From positions 12,781,331-12,845,330 of the forward strand of contig JAKCOZ010000003.1 in the NCBI GenBank assembly GCA_022605955.1: 64,000 bases of DNA, in the 5' to 3' direction. Every line of letters begins with the position of its first letter. Positions within the stretch are counted from its first letter, which is position 1. Shown here in pieces: positions 53,401 through 62,400 of this stretch. The translations under genes were made by a program, and so were the position numbers. This DNA comes from Rallus limicola (Eukaryota; Chordata; Aves; Gruiformes; Rallidae). The notes below the pieces were generated by a model. That model saw nothing but the letters and a program-made list of their open reading frames with translations, had not been told where the DNA came from and searched no databases.

Positions 53401-56400
53401 GTCTAACCAGATTGTCTAGGTAGTCCTTTTAGTTTGCCCTCTTGAAATTAAATTTCATCTGAAATTGTCTTTTCTTTCATTTAATTTAAACCAAATCACT
53501 TTATGACCTTTCACTTGAAAATTTGCCCTTATTACAAAATTCAGAGTACTTCATAAAGCTGCTTTGACCTTAGTTTTTCTCTCATTCATTTTTTGAAGAA
53601 TAGTAATGCAGTCATATAAAAGAATAAATTTCTTTAAAGTTTTTATTGTATTGGTGTTCTGTTTTTGATTTTCAAACTCATTTTCTTGCAGGAAGAAATT
53701 TTTCTGAGACGTTCTTTTATACTAGAGAGTTATTTAAATTGGTATTCAGCCTCAGCAGAGTACAATGTAAGGAATAAGCAGTGGTTGTTAGACAAGATCA
53801 TCTCCTGGTAAAAGCCAAAAAAAGTTCTTGACTCCAAATATCTTAAAATTTTTTGGCAAGAGTGCATGTGATCAATGAAGTAAATAGAAACTCACTAATG
53901 ATTTTGTCTAGAGCTGATCTGTTATAATGTTGTAGTTTTGAGATAGGATAATGGGAAAACTTGTTTCTTTAGCAGTTTTTTTAATATATTTTCAAAGTAG
54001 ACATATCTGATCTGAAAATTCATCTTTGAAATTAATTTCCTTATTCACATTTACTAGTTTTTTTCTTCCAAAGAGATTCAATGGAATTCTTCCTTCTTAA
54101 GTTTTGGTTTTGCCAAATGTCTTATGATATTTTTGAGACTGACATTCGTTCACCATTTTAGGAAGACAGACTGTGTATCTTAAATACACTGTATTCTTCA
54201 TGCCCTCCCTCCCCACAACAAAATTGGTGATTCTTACTTTTGTCTGTCAGTTAACGTTTTCTTGGGCTAGACTGGAGAGTAATTAATTTAAACCCATCAC
54301 TGGTTTGGAAAAAAACCCCAACCAAACCAACAAAATAAACACCACCAAAATCCGACACAGACAAAACCCAAAGAACCCTCCAAAACCCCAGCCGGATTTG
54401 GAGTCAAAATAATTCAGTCTCCCAGAGCATGGAATTTAAATGCAGCGTAAATAGGGAGCAAAAGGAGATTAAAATATATATGGAGACTAATAGATGGGAA
54501 TTAAATGCAGATTGAGTTTTTGTTATATTGCCGCATAGCCCATTTGAGCCAATTACAGTAAATCACATACTTGCTTTTTTAGCCATGCTTAATTTATGTG
54601 GTGTTTAGCCACACTTAATATCAGTCTCTGCAGCAGTCTGATACTTGCTTCTGTCACTCACTTTGTGATTACTGCTTTCTTTTGCATAGCCACATGGGCG
54701 ATTGTAGCATCACATGGCAATATAAAATACTAGTTGAACTTAGAGAAATCAGAAACCCTGATTTCTGGTGGTGTATGTGATGCTGGTGAAATAAGTTACA
54801 ATACTGTTAGTATATTTTTTGGTCATGCTAGGTATTCTGCTTAAAAATTGTTTCTCTACAATAGAACTTTTTGAACAAACTACTTTTTTTTTCTTCAAAA
54901 ATGTCAACCTTTTTTTGATAGATATTCCTCTACTCCCTTCTATCACATCTTTGAGTCTTGGTGAAAATGAAGAAAAGAGTGGACCTTTTGTTGTGCACTG
55001 GCTGAACAATAAAGAACTTCACTTTACCTTATCCATGGAAGTATTTTTGCAGCAACTTAAAAAGAGTTTTGAACATCATTCTCCTGAGACTAACACTGAG
55101 GAATCTAATCAAATGAATGGCAGATCTGAAGAAGGTAAAAGTATTATTGTAGACAAATGACTTTAATTTTACAAAATAATTTGTAATGTTCTTTTATGTG
55201 AAGTAAGAAGAGGGGAAATTGACATGTAAGGATATAAGGCAGGTTACAGTGGCATTTCTATGTGTTTACTTCCATTATGTGGGAAGTACCTAAGTTAATT
55301 TTAGAGATGTTTATCTAGAAAATCTGAATTAGGTTATGGATGTTCCAAAGATTGAGTTATTTATGCTAAAAATGGTATTACTTAAGCTGACATGAAAGTG
55401 TGATACTCTGACATAGTTACATGAAAGTGTGATACTCTGACATAGTTAAGGAAGCAGGTGATACCTTAATTTATTTTAGCCAATATCAATGTACACCTAA
55501 TTTAACTAGTTGTATTATATAAAATAATTTGGATTATTAATTTAAAGCTGACTGCTTTTGTTCTGCCTATGCATGCAAAAAATTATATAAAAAATGGAAA
55601 ATTAATATTCCTAAGGTGCTATTTTAAATTGCAAGTTATTGACTGGTTAGAGGATTTCTGGTTAAAATTTTCATTGTTTTAAATTGAGTGTTTATAAAAG
55701 GTCTGAAAGATGCTCTGTTGCCTGAATAACGCTGCTTGTTATATTTCTGCTTTTAAATATAATGTGTATCACTGTGTTCTAGAAGTTGATGAACATGGAG
55801 ATGAACGAAAAGGAAATCATGAAAAGAAGGAACTGAGTGATGAGAGAACTACTCCAAATTCAAGTCTTGTCCCTTTATCTTCTGCTATTATTGATCATGA
55901 AATTGAAGTACTACTTTCTGAATGGAGTAAAAATGCTGACATGCTATTTAGTATACATCCTATGGATGGTTCACTGCTGGTATGGCATGTGGACTGGCTA
56001 GATGAATACCAGCCTGGCATGTTTCGCCAGGTGCAGGTACTTAATATTTTCTCAAGTGTACATTTTTATTCAGTGAGAATTACAATGAGAAGATAACTTA
56101 CTCTTTCTTCCTTTCTTAAAATTCCAGGTGTCATTTGTTTCAAGAATTCCTGTTGCATTTCCAACGGGTGATGCAAACTCTCTTTGCAGAAGTATAGTAA
56201 TGTATGCTTGTACCAAAAATGTTGACTTAGCTATTCAACAAGGCAAGCAAAAGCCTCCTGGCCTTACACGATCTACATCTATGCTTATCTCTTCTGGACA
56301 CAGTAAATCAACCAACAGTTTAAAACTCAGTATCTTCACACCCAATGTTATGATGATTTCCAAACATGCAGATGGGTCATTGAACCAGTGGCTAGTGAGT

Positions 56401-59400
56401 TTTGCTGAGGAATCTGCTTTTTCAACTGTACTCAGTATTTCACATAAATCCCGATATTGTGGTCACCGTTTTCATCTTAATGACTTGGCTTGCCACTCAG
56501 TATTACCACTGCTGCTTACAACCTCACATCACAATGCTCTAATTTCACCCAATGTGGAGAATGCAAAACAGGCAAACGATTCTTTAAAGTCTCAGGAGTC
56601 ACCCATAAGACTTCAGAGTAGAGGCAATGCAGATGCAACATCCCAGGATCCCAATGCAGTTTACAGTGAACTTATTCTTTGGAGAGTTGACCCTGTTGGG
56701 CCTTTATCCTTTTCTGGTGGAGTTTCTGAACTTGCTCGGATCAATTCTCTCCATGTTTCAGCTTTTTCTAATGTTGCGTGGCTGCCCACACTTATACCCA
56801 GCTATTGCCTTGGTGAGTGAGTTTGGTTTCCTCATTTGTGTTCTAGAAATAAAAGTAATATGACACAATAATGCTATTAAATAGGTAATGTATTCGATGC
56901 ATTTGAAAAAAATGTTAAGCATGGGCCCGTTATTTCACAAATTTCCAACCTACTGATACTTGGAAATTGTTTATTCCTGTGTGGAAGATTGTTGTGGTCG
57001 TTTATGTATCTGATATTTTAGGAGCTAGTGCAATAAAGTTCTTAGAAGATAGCTCATGCTTCAGACTGTGGTGAACACTTAAAAGCAGGCATAGATCTTG
57101 CTCTTTTTTGCAGTTGAGATTCTCACTGGTTGCTGAGTGCAGCATTAGACTTTGTAGTTCTTGCTTGTGAGCAGAAATAAACAAAATAGAATTTTTCTTA
57201 GGCTGTATTGTTTTCTTTCATAATTTCAAAATTGCCTCTTCCTAAAAAAATGAAGGGGACAAGTTGCTGTTTGAATACTTGAGCATTTTGTCTGTTCTTA
57301 TTTTTCAGGCGCATACTGTAATTCTCCAAGTGCCTGCTTTGTGGCTAGTGACGGACTGCATTTGAGATTATATCAAGCTGTAATAGATGCTAAGAAACTT
57401 TTGTGTGAGCTCTCCAATCCAGAAATTTCTGTAAGTGAAAAGCTGTCTCAAGTTTTTGGAGGCTGGAACTTCATTCAATAGCACAAACAGATTTGTTGGT
57501 AACTAAGCTAGCTGGTTGCCGGGGATTTCACATTGTAGTCATACTTCCTTCCATTTAATCCTAAACTCTGCATATTGAGGCAGGTCAGTGTTTGGTTGGG
57601 AAGTACCTCTGAAACACTTGCACTAAAAGGAGTATAACAAACTATGTGTGTGGGTTGTTGTGTGGGAAAAGTTGTGATGACAGTGCAGCTTGGGGAAAAG
57701 ACAATACTCTGGTAAATACGGGTCTTTCCAGTTGAGAGATGCAAGTTCTTTTCATCTTTTAGCCTCCAAAAAACAATGTAGCTTCTCATAAAACTGGGAA
57801 TGTTAACTGTGTTCTTGATAGATTACAAACAGTGTATGTTTAATGGTGTAGTTAACATCTGCTTAGTGATGTTGAACCTACCTAGCAGACTGTGCCACAA
57901 AAATGCACAAACTGAGATAACAAGACCATTCCCCTGACTCTTTTTAAACAGAAATATGTTGGTGAAGTTTTTAACATCATAAGTCAGCAATCTACGGCTC
58001 GCCCAGGCTGTATCATTGAACTGGATGCTATCACAGAACTTGTAAGGCCTTTTTCTGTGCTCATTTTATACCATAATTAGCTTGTTTTGAAAGTGTTAAT
58101 AAGATTAACCTCATAGCTTACCGTCAGGTAAAGATGAGGTATATAAAACCTGATTCTGACATACACTTATTGATGGTTTCCTCATACCTATAAATGAAAA
58201 AACACGTGACTAATGAAAGGTGTATTTTTGTGAGAAATCTCTTTTTGATGCATATAGCTTAATCAAGTTAAAAACTGCCTTGTTAGAGAGCAATTTTAAA
58301 CAGTTCACACACTCCGTGATGTTCACTGTGTATTTTTACTTCCTTAGCATGGCAGGAAAACACAGTTATTCCACGTTTTTCAAGAAGACTTCATTTTAAA
58401 TAACCAGGACAAGGAAATACCTGAAAAGAAGAATTTCTCAGACTCTGGTAAACCATTATTTTTCATATAGTAGACAAAGTAATCCTTCCACAGATGAGGA
58501 ATAACCTGCAGAGTTTAAAGCATTTTAAGGTCAAGTACCTTTATTTATTTGAAATCTTAATATACCAAAGAAGAACATAAAGTCTAACGAAGCTTGTGAG
58601 TGTTTCGTTTACACTGAATAGTGTGCAACCAAACTTAGATAAAGTATCTTAAGTCATGGGATACCTGTCATGGAGTGTATTAAGCATTCCACTGCTGATG
58701 CCATTTTTACTTGAGGGGTAAAGGGTTTTAAATGTAGTGTCTGCATCTGTAGGGTGTGACAGAGAAGGCTTGTGTGCATCCTTCCATGATGGATAGTCAT
58801 CCTTTACTATACTGCTCCTCAGGACTTCCATTGCCTAATAAATGACAGGCCAAACAAATCCTCCAAATCACAACTATGAAAGAGAATACTATGACTAGTA
58901 TGTGGATTTATGGGTGCTAGTGCAGATCTGAATTACTCTGGAATAAATGCTCAGTTCTTGTTAGTGCAGTTGGGTGGTGATTGTATTTACATCTCACTTT
59001 TGTTTTCTTCTGTTCCAATGAAGTAACTGCGGGGCGGTGGGGAGGGAAGGAGGGAGTTATGGAATGGTGTCCAAACTTGCGTAATAATTTGATACACAGC
59101 AAACTTACTTTGTTGGAAGAAAAGACAGACATCTAGGGAAATACTGCCTGAACTGTGTATATGTAATGATCAGTTCAGAGTTTCTAGTTGAGGAAGAAAT
59201 TTGGAGTGATGGGGATAGTATATGAAAATGTCAACCTAATTCTCGGTAGAGGTCAAAAAGTGCAGATGGGATGTTGAAAATTAGGAACAAAACAGAGAAC
59301 AAAACCAGTACAAATTTGTTGTATGTTTGCATCTTGAGCATTTTAGAACATGATGATTTTTGAGGATTTTAAAAGAAAAACAAGCTATTTGGCTTTAGAA

Positions 59401-62400
59401 AGGGAAATGTGTGTGTATATGTTTTGAAGGTCTATATGGATTGCTGCTATGCAAGAAATTGGGCTACGTGGACCTCTTGGAAAAATATTAAATTAGAAGC
59501 GTATCATTCACATATATTCTAATGTGAAAGTGTTTTCTAGCATTTCTAGCTTTAAACACTCATACTTTCCTATTTAATACACCATGTAAGTATTCAGCTC
59601 ATCTTGCTTTTAAAAGAAGGACAAACTCTGTTCTTGAGGTGAAACTATAGCAAATTATGGAGAAACATTGTACCTCTTTTGTTTTTCAGACTATATTATC
59701 AGTTTGACTGAGTTATGATGCATGAGCCTATCCCATTAGACCAGGCTATCAGTTACCCAACTGTAGACATGGCATTCCTCTCTGGATGTTATTTGTATAA
59801 TTCTTATATGTTAAAGGGCAAAGGTCTGTCTAGCTCACTCCTTTAATTGTTTCAGTCACCAGTTACAGATAGCTATAAAACTGTAAGAAACAAGCAGTAA
59901 AAGACACAATTGTAGAGCTGAGAGTATGTTCTGGGATTTAACTTTAAACATCACAAATTCCAGCAAATATTTTGTCCTTTCAAGAAAAAAAATGACAGTT
60001 CTTCATGTGTGTACCTGTAACTATAGTTGTAACTGTTTGTGATAAAAAATTGAGAAAACTAATATAAGTGAGTTGGATGTAGCCAGACCATTGCATTTCT
60101 GAATTACTTCACAGTAGCTTAATAAGATTATTTGCTAGCCAGCAAAATTTAGTTCTGCTTTCAGGTGACTGTGCCCTAAGATCTTCCTGTTCTGAATTTC
60201 ATCAGGAAACCAGCAGAATGGATTCTCTGAAAAATTCTACCTAATAGTGATAGAGTATACTCAAAACTGTTCACTACTACACATGTGGCACTTGCATTTG
60301 AAGTCAATTCCTGTCTCAGTAGGTAAGCCCTCTTTCTTGTGCTTCTCTGTTTAAAAATGTTCCTGCCTCATGATATTTCTGCTATTCAGTCTGTTCTAAA
60401 CTGTATTACTGCTTTCAGAAGAGAATCCGCAAGTCTTTTATTACTAGCTTTCATCAAAACCATGCTTGCTTGATTACTTCTTAATCTTCAGAATGATGAA
60501 GGTTTTAGTTTCAACCTGAGCCCAAAGTCTAACAGTTTAGATGTTTGCTTCTCAGTTTTTGTTAATGAAGCATTAGTATCACATGATCTGAGATGCTATC
60601 TGTTAAGAAGTATTCAGAAGACTTTTCTGAAAAATATCTTTTCTCAGTTTTTAAGGTCAGACATGGAGGTCTTGATTTAATTTTGTCTAGCAGCAGGTGT
60701 TTTGTGCTTCAAGGGGCACTAATTCTCATGGATGACCACACACATCCCTCAGTGATCTGCAGGTTTGATGTTTCTACATAGATTGATAGCTTTAAACTCT
60801 TCAGACTTGACTTCTCAGCAGTTCTAGAATTTCAGAAGTATTTGATCTGGAATTTGCCAGTATTTCTTTTTAATTCTTAATGTGGGAACGCATCAACATT
60901 GAAAATAAAATTTTAAGTTGTGGTTCATCTATCTTTTTTGAATGTTTAGAAAGGGTAAAATTGCTGCTTAGGTTAAAAGAAATCGTTGACTTTTTAACAT
61001 TAACAAAGCAATTTTTTTTTTAGATGAAAAAATAGAGTCAAATGCAGCTGAAGCAGCAACTCAAACAGAAGAATCAGATCCAGAGAAGATCCAATCACCT
61101 TTCACTCAAAAGTATCAGGCCTGTAGAGCAAACCTGCAGAGCACCAGCTGGCTTACTCTGTCTTCTAAAATGGTGTATAGTCAAGAGTTGAATTTGCCAG
61201 AAGGAGTAGAGATACTGAGTGTAAAGCCATCAGCAGGTTTGTAAATTTTTTTTAAATAATAAATTAAGGAATCCTTGTCTTTCTGACTTTATTTTAAAAT
61301 AGGAACAGTGTAATAGTAAGTTTGGTGTTTGTAATTAAAATGCCGGTAGGTGGATCCAGAAGGTTTGCTAATACTTGCTCCCCTGACTTTACATCTCAAT
61401 CCTGGAACTAATACTAAAATTAAGCTTTTATTTAAGGTATAGTATCTATTGAATTCCAGATTCTTTCAATAGAAGGAATTACAGAAACACAGATTTGGGT
61501 TTTCCAGTCATTCATGAATATTTTGTAGGATCTATACTTTAATTCTAAGGCTTCCATCAGTAATATTTAAAAAACATTTTTTATAGATTTTTATATTTCT
61601 GAATGAGAAATGTTGGAGAGAGATGATCAATATTAATATTTGCATTTAAATCATATCATTTGACTCCTCTCTAGAGCATGAAATAGAGGGTAAGTTGTTT
61701 CATAGGAATTTTGTCATGTTGTCTCTTCTGTGAGGCCCTGCAAACAACCCTCTTTGTGAAGAAGTGCTGCTTTTTTGTGTGTTTCAGAATAATGAAATAA
61801 TGGAGTAAAAAGTCTAAACTTTTGGACTTGCTTTTTAATACTTCCCCCAGTAACAGTATATTTTATTTAATTTTAGGACATCTGAGTTCCTCTTCCATAT
61901 ATCCTGTTTGTCGCGCACCGTATCTGCTGGCTACTTCATGCTCCGATGGAAAAGTTCGGTTTTGGAGATGCAGAGTTACTCCTGAAGCATCAGCTTCCTC
62001 GGTGCCAGAATGTAGTGCACATGTCGATGTTACATACGTGTGGGAAGAATGGCCGTTACTGATTGGGGATGGGCTTCTTAGTAGTAGTGCTATTAATGTT
62101 CCAGGAAGGCCAACTGAAGTTAGCTGTGCACACACAAACAGACTAGCAGTAGCATACAAGCAGGTGACATCTAAAAATAGTCACCTTTCTCAAGATTTTG
62201 TAATGCATGTTAGTATTTTTGAATGCGAATCTACAGGTGGATCTTCTTGGGTTCTAGAACAGACTCTTCACTTAGATGAGATAGGCACCATGTTAGACTC
62301 TGCAGTTAGTATTGACAGCAATTTAGTGGCATATAACCGACAAGACATCCCTCTGTCTCCTGGTGGCAATGTTATGTCCAGCGTCAAGCGCTTGATACAC

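Larger units (their letters stand above)
50630..54921 (+). other. DMXL1 intron 9 (4.3 kb)
   Basis: Contains antisense LTR copy 3 (52.02-53.20 kb) and an A/C-rich low-complexity tract (about 54,309-54,392). Nothing else was recognised. Confidence 0.85.

Noticed and set aside
56031..56036. Alternative exon 11 donor six bases earlier (cag|gtgcag)
   Set aside because: Using it would drop two residues (VQ) conserved in the family; the later gtactt donor keeps them.
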